DNA of 8,313 nucleotides from Bacillota bacterium (GTDB taxonomy: Bacteria > Bacillota > Clostridia > Acetivibrionales > DSM-1351): contig JAEYNI010000237.1 in the NCBI GenBank assembly GCA_023412635.1, positions 1 to 8,313 of the forward strand. The letters run 5' to 3'. The notes beneath the pieces were generated by a model that saw nothing but the letters and a program-made list of their open reading frames with translations, was not told the DNA's origin and ran no database searches. Position 1 is the first letter of the stretch; every line of letters starts with the position of its first letter. Shown here one piece after another: positions 1-5,866 of the stretch. Position numbers and translations under genes: made by a program.

Positions 1-202
1 GGAGACTATGTTATTTCGGAAATTTTAACTGAAGGTACACATAAAGGCGAATGGTTAAATATGAAGCCGACCGGAAAAAAACTTGTTTTTACTGGGGTTG
101 ACATTGATAAAATTATCGATGGTAAAAATTGTCGAGCATGGAGGAGCTATAAATACATTTGAAACTCTGTTTGAAGCAAAAATAATTCAACCAAGTCCAT
201 AA
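1..202 (+). pseudogene. SnoaL-like ester cyclase, 3' end only, frameshifted
   Basis: The left edge enters an open frame that reads GDYVISEILTEGTHKGEW, then PTGKKLVFTGVDIDKIIDGK. The GTHKGEW...PTGKK pattern is typical of SnoaL-like polyketide/ester cyclases, small alpha+beta-barrel proteins of the NTF2-like fold. After GK the frame turns to nonsense and stops at 160-162. Dropping one A from the five-A run at 124-128 restores the family ending: IVEHGGAINTFETLFEAK, then a TAA at 200-202. So this is either a decayed gene or a base-calling error in a homopolymer. The 5' part lies outside the window, so overall integrity cannot be judged. The family call is fairly sure. The substrate is unknown; many such proteins in bacteria have no assigned reaction. 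Confidence 0.72.
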
Positions 203-266
203 ACGTGAAAGTAATAAATCAAATCCAGATCAAACCTACGAGTTAAAAGAAATTCTAAAATAAATC

Positions 267-274
267 AAGGAGGT
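267..274 (+). promoter_or_regulatory. Strong Shine-Dalgarno that does not serve the phosphoesterase frame
   Basis: AAGGAGGT is a near-perfect ribosome binding site, 9 bases before the ATG at 284-286. That ATG opens only a five-codon ORF, MPLLS, with its stop at 299-301. The stop overlaps a second ATG (298-300) of a seven-codon ORF. The phosphoesterase is in another frame, and its candidate starts (TTG 306, ATG 315, 324, 336, 351) all lack a comparable site. This could be a leader mini-ORF with translational coupling, or the mark of a small indel in the gene's 5' end. Confidence 0.5.
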
Positions 275-350
275 ACCGATCCCATGCCACTTTTGTCATG
301 ACGTTTTGTGTGAAATGCTAGGCATGGGCATATATATGGATCCTATTTCA

Positions 351-1241
351 ATGAAAAAAAAGCAACTGTCCCCCAAAATAGGCTTGTTAAACAAAGCGAA
401 AAAGAAAAAGATTTTCATTTTTCTTGTTATAATTCTATGTTTTCTTATTGTCTTTTGGGCTTTTTACAATGGATTAGTAGTTAATAAATATAGCATTACT
501 TCAAATAGATTAAATCCAAATGAATCGGTGAGAGTAGTATTAATAACAGATTTGCATAGTCATATTTATGGCGAAAAACAAACAAAGATTATTACATTAA
601 TCAAACAACAAAAGCCTGATATTATTGCACTTGCAGGAGATATAGCAGATGATGAGACACCGATTGAGGGTACAAAAATGTTTCTGGAGGGCTTGAAAGG
701 GATATGTCCTATATACTATGTAACAGGCAATCATGAATTTTGGTCCAATGATATTAAAAACATTAAAGACACCATAAAAAAATACGGAGTTACTATTCTT
801 GAGAATGAATATGAACAAATAAAAATCAGAGATACAAACATTATTATTGCTGGAATTGATGATCCTGATGTTGCTTATTATGAGAAACCAAACCTTGATT
901 TAAAAAATGAAATGCATTTTGCTTTTAAGGAGCTTGAAAATAACACGGATTATATAATACTCCTGGCACACCGGCCGGAGCTTATAGAATTGTATAAAGA
1001 GTTTAATTTTGATTTGGTATTATCCGGACATGCTCATGGTGGACAAATAAGAATTCCGTTTATCTTAAATGGCCTTTATGCGCCTAATCAAGGCTTGTTT
1101 CCAAAGTATGCCGGTGGAATTTATAGACATAATTCATTAATACATATAGTAAGTAGAGGAGTATCCTTTAATCCTCGCTTACCAAGAGTATTTAACCCTC
1201 CTGAGATAGTTATTATAGACATTAAAGGGGGCACCGGCTAA
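351..1241 (+). CDS. Membrane-anchored metallophosphoesterase (YkuE/YaeI type)
   Basis: This is a calcineurin-like metallophosphoesterase with a two-metal active site. All family motifs are present (numbered from the TTG at 306): D82-L-H84, GD at 111-112, GNHE at 141-144, H222 in AHRPE, and GHAHGGQ at 241-247. The GHAHGGQ ending is characteristic of the YkuE/YaeI branch, whose members are phosphodiesterases or lipid and nucleotide phosphatases that act at the membrane. A lysine-rich stretch (about 31-35) followed by one hydrophobic segment (about 36-54) predicts an N-terminal anchor with the catalytic domain outside the membrane. The frame is open from 264, so the start is uncertain. I chose ATG 351 because it gives a compact Lys-rich signal-anchor and has a weak GGA upstream; TTG 306 or ATG 336 are possible. 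No terminator hairpin is seen after the stop. The substrate is unknown. Confidence 0.88.
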   Translation: MKKKQLSPKIGLLNKAKKKKIFIFLVIILCFLIVFWAFYNGLVVNKYSITSNRLNPNESVRVVLITDLHSHIYGEKQTKIITLIKQQKPDIIALAGDIADDETPIEGTKMFLEGLKGICPIYYVTGNHEFWSNDIKNIKDTIKKYGVTILENEYEQIKIRDTNIIIAGIDDPDVAYYEKPNLDLKNEMHFAFKELENNTDYIILLAHRPELIELYKEFNFDLVLSGHAHGGQIRIPFILNGLYAPNQGLFPKYAGGIYRHNSLIHIVSRGVSFNPRLPRVFNPPEIVIIDIKGGTG

Positions 1242-1273
1242 ACTACAATCCTACAAAATTCCTTATTTCAATA

Positions 1274-1301
1274 TTGAACTAATTCTATATTGCTGTATAA
1301 T
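1274..1301 (+). promoter_or_regulatory. Sigma-A-like promoter upstream of the isomerase
   Basis: TTGAAC (1274-1279) and a perfect TATAAT (1296-1301) are separated by 16 bases, a good vegetative promoter. Transcription would start near 1308. The isomerase start is at 1466, so the leader would be about 155 bases and would contain the short ORF region 1310-1445. Confidence 0.6.
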
Positions 1302-1309
1302 TAAGATGT

Positions 1310-1445
1310 ATGCACAAGTTACAGGAAGTATATGGACTAAAAGCTTTATTTGTTATAAATCAGGAAACATTTAAAGAAGTTATATGATTATCTTGGACTT
1401 GTACGTACGAGTGAAGCGATGGGTAGATACATTAATAGAAATTAA
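1310..1445 (+). pseudogene. Short ORF of unknown function, apparently frameshifted
   Basis: From the ATG at 1310 a frame reads MHKLQEVYGLKALFVINQET, then FKEVI, and stops at 1385-1387. The overlapping frame, open from 1359, continues as YDYLGLVRTSEAMGRYINRN and stops at 1443-1445. Removing one A at 1382 would join them into a single peptide of about 45 residues. Its balanced, non-random composition (few Lys/Asn/Phe runs) looks like coding sequence. I do not recognise the family. No clear ribosome binding site precedes the ATG, which lies almost on the predicted transcription start, so it may be the remnant of a longer gene. It could also be a chance reading of a leader region. Confidence 0.35.
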
Positions 1446-1465
1446 AATAAGGGGGCTAAATAGTA

Positions 1466-2947
1466 ATGAATAATGTACCTAAAGTAAAACTAGGAATTGT
1501 TGCCGTGAGCAGAGACTGCTTCCCAGCTGAATTGAGCATGGAAAGAAGAAAAGCAGTTGTTAAGGCCTGTACTGAAAAGGGCTACGAAATCTTTCAAGCT
1601 GGTACTGTAGTTGAGAATGAGTGTGATGTACTAAAAGCTCTGAAGGAATTAAAAGATGCTGATGTAAATGCACTTGTTGTGTACCTTGGGAACTTTGGAC
1701 CTGAAGGACCAGAAACCATACTGGCACAAAAGTTTGACGGACCTGTTATGTTTGCAGCAGCAGCTGAAGAAACCGAAAATAATCTTATAGGTGGCCGTGG
1801 TGATGCATATTGCGGTATGCTTAATGCATCTTACAATCTAGGACTTAGAAAATTGAATCCATATATTCCTGAATATCCTGTTGGGGATTCCAAGGATGTA
1901 GCAGATATGATAGCAGACTTTGATAATATTGCAAGAATTCTGCTTGGACTTTCAAAATTAAAGATATTCAGCTTTGGCCCAAGACCATTTAATTTCGTCG
2001 CATGTAATGCTCCAATCAAGCCGCTGTTTGACTTGGGTGTTGAGATCATGGAAAATTCAGAACTTGATCTTTTCGAAGCTTATAATAAACATAAGGATGA
2101 TCCAAGAATTCCTTCATTGGTTAAAGAGATGGAAGAAGAATTAAAAGGTGGAAACGGATATCCGGGTATTCTTCCAAAGCTGGCACAATACGAGCTTACT
2201 TTATTGGATTGGGTAGAAGAGAATAAAGGTGCCTCAGAATATGTTGTTTTCGCAAACAAATGCTGGCCTGCATTTCAAACACAGTTCGGCTTTGTTCCAT
2301 GCTATGTGAATTCGAGGCTTGCAGCGAAAGGAATACCTGTAGCTTGCGAAACTGATATTTATGGTGCCTTAAGTGAATACATAATAACCTGCGCGACACA
2401 AATGCCTGCTACACTTCTTGACATAAACAACTCAGTTCCGAAGGACATGTACAATAATAACAAGGAGTTGTTAGAAGGCTATTCACTTACAGATCTGTTC
2501 ATGGGCTTCCACTGCGGAAATACACCTTCATGCATGATGAAGAACCATGCGATGAAGTATCAGTTAATAATGCACAGACTACTTGAGCCTGATAAGGAAC
2601 CCGATATATCAAGAGGAACACTTGAAGGAACAATCAGACCTGGAGAGATTACATTCTTTAGACTTCAGGGAACGGCAGACTGTCAGCTGAGAAGCTATGT
2701 TGCTGAAGGAGAAATTATTGACGTTGATCCAAAATCCTTTGGTGGAATTGGAGTCTTTGCAATCAAAGAAATGGGCAGATTCTACAGACATGTATTAATA
2801 GCAAAGAGATATCCTCACCATGGAGGAGTTGCCTTCAAGCACACAGGTAAGGTCCTGTTTGCAACAATGAAGCTTCTGGGAGTTGAGGATGTTGCTTTCA
2901 ATCAGCCTAAATCCATGCTTTATAAGGACGAAAATCCATTTGCATAA
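1466..2947 (+). CDS. L-fucose/L-arabinose isomerase family protein
   Basis: This is a cytoplasmic aldose-ketose isomerase of the L-fucose isomerase-related group (COG2407 type). It is 493 residues long, shorter than E. coli FucI (about 590). The N-terminal two thirds form the Rossmann-like domains: KVKLGIVAVSRDCFP at the start and the VVYLGNFGPEGPE stretch near 71-83. The metal-binding part is recognisable: E295 (in ACETDIYG) and D319 (in LLDIN) are 24 residues apart, the same spacing as Glu337 and Asp361 of E. coli FucI. FHCGNTP (348-354) follows, and H451/H452 near the C-terminus could supply the third ligand. The ATG follows GGGGG at 1451-1455. No kinase, aldolase, transporter or sugar regulator is nearby, so the real sugar cannot be inferred; 'fucose isomerase' should be read as a family name. 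It appears to be transcribed alone, from its own promoter to the hairpin at 2992. Confidence 0.88.
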   Translation: MNNVPKVKLGIVAVSRDCFPAELSMERRKAVVKACTEKGYEIFQAGTVVENECDVLKALKELKDADVNALVVYLGNFGPEGPETILAQKFDGPVMFAAAAEETENNLIGGRGDAYCGMLNASYNLGLRKLNPYIPEYPVGDSKDVADMIADFDNIARILLGLSKLKIFSFGPRPFNFVACNAPIKPLFDLGVEIMENSELDLFEAYNKHKDDPRIPSLVKEMEEELKGGNGYPGILPKLAQYELTLLDWVEENKGASEYVVFANKCWPAFQTQFGFVPCYVNSRLAAKGIPVACETDIYGALSEYIITCATQMPATLLDINNSVPKDMYNNNKELLEGYSLTDLFMGFHCGNTPSCMMKNHAMKYQLIMHRLLEPDKEPDISRGTLEGTIRPGEITFFRLQGTADCQLRSYVAEGEIIDVDPKSFGGIGVFAIKEMGRFYRHVLIAKRYPHHGGVAFKHTGKVLFATMKLLGVEDVAFNQPKSMLYKDENPFA

Positions 2948-2991
2948 TAATTATGAAATGAGTTTATATTAAATATATACTGTGTGTGAAA

Positions 2992-3038
2992 AAGCCCCCG
3001 ATTCTGAACCTTATCAACAGGTTCAGAACCGGGGGCTT
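2992..3038. terminator. Strong hairpin, likely bidirectional terminator
   Basis: The arms are 2992-3011 and 3019-3038: 19 pairs with a single A/C mismatch at 3001/3029 and a 7-base loop. The base of the stem is AAGCCCCCG against CGGGGGCTT. On the plus strand it is followed by a T-rich TTCTTTATCT and ends the isomerase transcript. On the minus strand the A5 run at 2989-2993 becomes a T tract that can end the methyltransferase transcript, whose stop lies at 3095. Confidence 0.9.
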
Positions 3039-3094
3039 CTTTATCTCTGGCCATTTGGAGAATTTTATAACTTATTCAGCTCTAAGAAAAATTA

Positions 3095-3700
3095 TTACTC
3101 AGCCCTGTAAATTAAAAACCTATGCCCTAGGTCATTGTTGTACATATCAGGAACTTTTATCTCATTTACAAGCTGTAAATGAGAATTGGTCTCTAGAAAG
3201 TAAATATAATCTTTTGACGGATAATATAGAATTATATCTACAGTTCTCTTATGATTTTCTGTAGAATTCAAAATATTTTTTAATACCTTTGCAAATATTT
3301 GCATGGAAAACGGATTAAAAAAATAAAACTTGTTATTAGACTCAGTCACATCATAATCTTCTGCCAGACAATTTAGAAAGCAAAGGTTATCCCCTTTGTT
3401 TCTGCTAGTTTGAGAATAGCACTTCTGGTTTTCAATAGCTTGTTTATAGAAAAATCTACTCATTTCTATTCCTGTAACTTTAGAATTAAAAAAATGGTTG
3501 ATATAAAAGCTAAACCTTCCCTTACCACAACCAAAGTCAACTATATCATCAGCTGCAGAAAAAGCATATTGCTCTGCTAATGCTTCTAAAGCAGTATAGG
3601 AGGTCGGTTCGTATCTGTGATAGTGAATTGATTCATTAAATACTTTTTGATCGCCTGATGTTCTTATATTAAATAGTTTTTCGTAAAACTGTTCATCCAT
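3095..3700 (-). CDS. Class I SAM-dependent methyltransferase
   Basis: This 201-residue protein carries the SAM-binding motif I, IVDFGCGKGRF, around residues 53-63. GIEMS at 77-81 follows, whose acidic E79 fits the ribose-binding position at the end of the second beta strand. FFNPFS at 127-132 lies where motif IV (post-strand 4) sits in class I enzymes. The substrate is not evident. FNPF resembles but does not equal the NPPY/DPPY signature of amino-methyltransferases, so a base or protein amine target is only a guess. I chose the ATG at 3700 because GGAGG (3710-3714) lies 9 bases upstream and a TATAAT-like -10 falls at 3744-3749. The same frame is open to 3796, but that extension has no such signal. 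The gene is convergent with the isomerase and divergent from the next gene, so it is probably monocistronic. Confidence 0.78.
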   Translation of the reverse strand: MDEQFYEKLFNIRTSGDQKVFNESIHYHRYEPTSYTALEALAEQYAFSAADDIVDFGCGKGRFSFYINHFFNSKVTGIEMSRFFYKQAIENQKCYSQTSRNKGDNLCFLNCLAEDYDVTESNNKFYFFNPFSMQIFAKVLKNILNSTENHKRTVDIILYYPSKDYIYFLETNSHLQLVNEIKVPDMYNNDLGHRFLIYRAE

Positions 3701-3709
3701 AATGTGTAA

Positions 3710-3714
3710 CCTCC
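3710..3714 (-). promoter_or_regulatory. Ribosome binding site fixing the methyltransferase start
   Basis: Read on the minus strand this is GGAGG, 9 bases before the ATG at 3700. It decides between this start and the upstream ATG at 3796, which would add 32 residues and lie upstream of the likely promoter. Confidence 0.75.
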
Positions 3715-3743
3715 ATTTCCGCAGGTAAATGCTTTCAGTCTTT

Positions 3744-3749
3744 ATTATA
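3744..3749 (-). promoter_or_regulatory. Candidate -10 box for the methyltransferase
   Basis: The minus strand reads TATAAT here, about 43 bases upstream of the chosen ATG. I find no good -35 box at 16-18 bases, so this is a weak call. Confidence 0.3.
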
Positions 3750-3829
3750 CATTCTATGTTATAGAAAATGACAGAAAAAGTATATCTTCTATTCATAACT
3801 AGACAATGATGTTCCAGACAATATATCTA

Positions 3830-3858
3830 TTTACACAAAAGTAATATTTTGCTATATT
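3830..3858 (+). promoter_or_regulatory. Sigma-A-like promoter of the lysoplasmalogenase-like gene
   Basis: TTTACA (3830-3835) and TATATT (3853-3858) are separated by exactly 17 bases, each box matching consensus at five of six positions. Start of transcription would be near 3865, giving a leader of about 60 bases to the ATG at 3927. Confidence 0.55.
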
Positions 3859-3868
3859 TATAGCTAAT

Positions 3869-3882
3869 GTAAAGTGGTTTAC
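3869..3882. promoter_or_regulatory. Dyad at the predicted transcription start, possible operator
   Basis: GTAAA-GTGG-TTTAC is a perfect 5-base inverted repeat placed just downstream of the -10 box, where a repressor could block the start. A second dyad, AACCG-AATAA-CGGTT, lies at 3903-3917, ten bases before the ATG. Both are short, so chance occurrence is possible. Confidence 0.25.
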
Positions 3883-3926
3883 TATTTAGTATTCGATACA
3901 ATAACCGAATAACGGTTGAACTATCA

Positions 3927-4724
3927 ATGCCGGAGATCGCTGAAAAGCAAACATTAATTAATAAGTATCAAATGCTTGCAAAGAAAGTTACTCAAAAATT
4001 GAATGAATCACAATTATTGGAGGTTAATATGTTCTATTTTTTAATTATAATTCAGGCAGCAATTTATATATGGGGTGTAATAATTAATTCTTCGGCACCG
4101 TCAGGAAATCTTCCTGTGCCAATAAAGATTGGCTTAAGCCTTTCCTTTGTTTTGGCGGCGATTTTGGTCAGATATATTAACAGATCAAGGGCTTATACTA
4201 AATTTGTTGTACTGGGAATGACATTGTGTTTTATGGGTGATCTTATTAACTCAAATGTTATTCCGATGGTTAATTCATTTATTATTATAACGGTAACGAG
4301 TATTGCTTGTTTCGGTCTTGGACATGTATTTTTTATTATCGCTTTTGTTAAAACGTTAAAGAGAAGCGGTATACCTGTGCTGGGTAAGCCTTTTTACATA
4401 GGAATGATATTTTACTGGGCCATTACTATCATCTCATGGTGGCTATTGGTATTCCCGGCGGACAAAAGCTTTATGTCTTACGGTGTGCTGGGCTACGGCT
4501 TATGGGTTTCTACAATGGCCGCCTTTTCCTGGCCGCTGGTTAAAATACGAAAAAAGTACTTATTAGTTGCTGCGGGAGCTTTCATGTTTGTGGTTTCCGA
4601 CCTCTTCCTTGCCGCAACAGGAATTGGCGGATACTACGTTCCTTACAGGGATGCCATTATATGGGCAGCCTATGTTCTTGCACTGATGGGAATTGTGTAT
4701 TCGGGAAAGTTTATAGAGGAATAA
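3927..4724 (+). CDS. YhhN/TMEM86-family membrane protein, lysoplasmalogenase-like
   Basis: This is a polytopic inner-membrane protein of about eight transmembrane segments (roughly 35-54, 66-82, 92-109, 115-143, 155-176, 183-203, 211-230, 242-258). It shows the YhhN/TMEM86 pattern: a conserved GD in FMGDLI (104-105), GLGHVFFIIAF around H133, and SDLFLA (224-229) in the C-terminal half. Characterised members such as TMEM86B hydrolyse the vinyl-ether bond of lysoplasmalogens. Clostridia often contain plasmalogens, so that role is credible but inferred here. The start is unsettled. ATG 3927 gives a charged 34-residue N-terminus that reads like coding sequence but has no Shine-Dalgarno. ATG 4029 has GGAGG (4019-4023) only 5 bases before it and begins directly at the first membrane segment, giving 231 residues, nearer the usual family length. 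I kept the longer form. Confidence 0.78.
   Translation: MPEIAEKQTLINKYQMLAKKVTQKLNESQLLEVNMFYFLIIIQAAIYIWGVIINSSAPSGNLPVPIKIGLSLSFVLAAILVRYINRSRAYTKFVVLGMTLCFMGDLINSNVIPMVNSFIIITVTSIACFGLGHVFFIIAFVKTLKRSGIPVLGKPFYIGMIFYWAITIISWWLLVFPADKSFMSYGVLGYGLWVSTMAAFSWPLVKIRKKYLLVAAGAFMFVVSDLFLAATGIGGYYVPYRDAIIWAAYVLALMGIVYSGKFIEE
4019..4023 (+). promoter_or_regulatory. Internal ribosome binding site, alternative start at 4029
   Basis: GGAGG sits 5 bases before an in-frame ATG at 4029. If used, the protein begins at the first transmembrane helix. The bases also encode Leu-Glu-Val of the longer form, so the match may be incidental. Confidence 0.45.
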
Positions 4725-4757
4725 AATGGCCTAACCGTAAAAAAAATCAATACATAC

Positions 4758-4791
4758 AAGGCTCTCATACTAATTAAAGTAAGAGAGCCTT
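4758..4791. terminator. Hairpin between convergent genes, possible bidirectional terminator
   Basis: AAGGCTCTC (4758-4766) pairs perfectly with GAGAGCCTT (4783-4791). After one mismatch three further pairs (TAC/GTA) extend the stem. It lies between the stops of the plus-strand membrane protein (4724) and the minus-strand PHP gene (4858). The plus-side tail is only moderately T-rich. On the minus side a run of T lies about 10 bases beyond the stem. Confidence 0.6.
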
Positions 4792-4814
4792 ATATATTAC
4801 TCGTATTTTACTTG

Positions 4815-4846
4815 TATAGTACTTATATAGTACTTATATAGTACTA
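4815..4846. repeat. 11-bp tandem repeat, about three copies
   Basis: The unit TATAGTACTTA occurs at 4815-4825 and 4826-4836, followed by a third partial copy (9 of 11 bases) at 4837-4846. Each unit contains the palindrome AGTACT, and the period is close to one helical turn. It sits just beyond the hairpin, 12 bases from the PHP stop codon. Confidence 0.8.
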
Positions 4847-4857
4847 TTATTTAATGG

Positions 4858-5736
4858 TTATATGAGGTTTAGAGGCAGCCATGGTTCTAATATCTCAAAG
4901 GGTATTTTCACCCCTGGTATGCTTTCTCCAAGCTTAACAGCTGGTTTGAGTTTGCCATGATAATCGCTTCCACCCGAAGAATACAGTTTGTGTTCGATAC
5001 AGTAATCCAGAAGAAAACTTGTCTTTTCTGCAGAATGAAGCGAATGATAGCATTCTATCCCATCAAGGGCCTTTAGGCTTACAATTGAATCCAGAAATTC
5101 TTTATAATCATTCTCAAAATAACCATAGGGATGAGCCAAAAACGCTTTTCCTCCGGCATTTTTTATCAAACCGACAGTTTCCTCTACCGAGAGGTAGTTT
5201 TTTACTTGATTAAGAAAAAACGGACTATTTTCATTATTTACGCAGTTTCTGTAAAAAGCATTCAAGCTTTCCCAGATTTCTCTTGAGAAATGATTTTCAT
5301 TTTCGGGATATTTCCTTAAATCAGCATGCATCACCTGATTTGCAAAATATTTTGTGCCTTTAATTGAAAGATTTTCGGTATAAGAAATATTAAGGTCTTT
5401 ACAAACCCGCTTCATTTTCTCAAGGTATTCGTTTTCTCTTTGAAAAAACTTTTCATCCGAAACAATACCTGCCTCATCTATGGTTTCAAGGTCAATTCCG
5501 TAGCCCAGTATCTCTATGGGCTTTCCGTTGTGTACAGCCGTAAATTCACAGCCTGGAATTATTTTGCCTTTGAAATATTCTCTATAGTCATTTATCTTCA
5601 ACTTCTGATAGGCCCCAATAGAGTCATGGTCGGTAATAGAAATATATTGTAGCCCCAGCAGTTGTGCTTTATTGAGAATTTCCACAGGCTGGTCTGATCC
5701 ATCAGATGAAGTTGTATGAATGTGCAAATCTATCAT
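4858..5736 (-). CDS. PHP-domain metal-dependent phosphoesterase
   Basis: This 292-residue cytoplasmic protein has the PHP fold of the TrpH/YciV (3',5'-nucleotide phosphatase, RNase AM-like) group. Visible metal ligands are H5 and H7 (DLHIHTTSSDG), D12, H37 (ITDHDS), E64 (GCEFTA), H202 (LAHPYG), and D258 and H260 (GGSDYHG). One position differs from the family: where relatives have His in the 'IHIVG' segment after the conserved Glu, this protein has E75 (IEILGYGID). The 'RPH-A' segment expected near 128-135 is also not recognisable. It may still be active with an altered metal site. AGGAG (minus strand, 5745-5749) lies 8 bases before the ATG. It lies 130 bases downstream of the oxidoreductase with no terminator between, so co-transcription is possible. 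The substrate is not determined. Confidence 0.87.
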   Translation of the reverse strand: MIDLHIHTTSSDGSDQPVEILNKAQLLGLQYISITDHDSIGAYQKLKINDYREYFKGKIIPGCEFTAVHNGKPIEILGYGIDLETIDEAGIVSDEKFFQRENEYLEKMKRVCKDLNISYTENLSIKGTKYFANQVMHADLRKYPENENHFSREIWESLNAFYRNCVNNENSPFFLNQVKNYLSVEETVGLIKNAGGKAFLAHPYGYFENDYKEFLDSIVSLKALDGIECYHSLHSAEKTSFLLDYCIEHKLYSSGGSDYHGKLKPAVKLGESIPGVKIPFEILEPWLPLNLI

Positions 5737-5750
5737 TTACCTTGCTCCTA

Positions 5751-5850
5751 ATTATGTATTAAATTAATTTATATTTAATTTATTTTAATTTTGTTTTGCT
5801 TATTTATGTATTAATTTCATTTATTTATTTATATTTCAGTTACATATTTG
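5751..5850. other. Very AT-rich spacer with a spaced direct repeat
   Basis: Only 10 of these 100 bases are G or C. TTATGTATTAA occurs twice, at 5752-5762 and 5804-5814, 52 bases apart, close to five helical turns. The spacer separates two minus-strand genes. It holds no GC-rich hairpin, so it is not an intrinsic terminator; it could be a promoter/UP-element region for the PHP gene or an A+T-binding protein site. I could not place a convincing -35/-10 pair. Confidence 0.6.
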
Positions 5851-5866
5851 ATCTATCTTCTTTATT

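Noticed and set aside
2986..3264. Plus-strand ORF of 92 codons
   Set aside because: It runs through the terminator hairpin and then antisense to the methyltransferase; it has no ribosome binding site and no family pattern.
3701..3796. N-terminal extension of the methyltransferase to the ATG at 3796
   Set aside because: It overlaps the likely -10 box and the Shine-Dalgarno of the start at 3700; the added residues do not resemble the family.
4815..4846. Tandem repeat considered as a CRISPR or iteron array
   Set aside because: The units are 11 bases with no spacers, only about three copies, and no Cas or replication gene is nearby.
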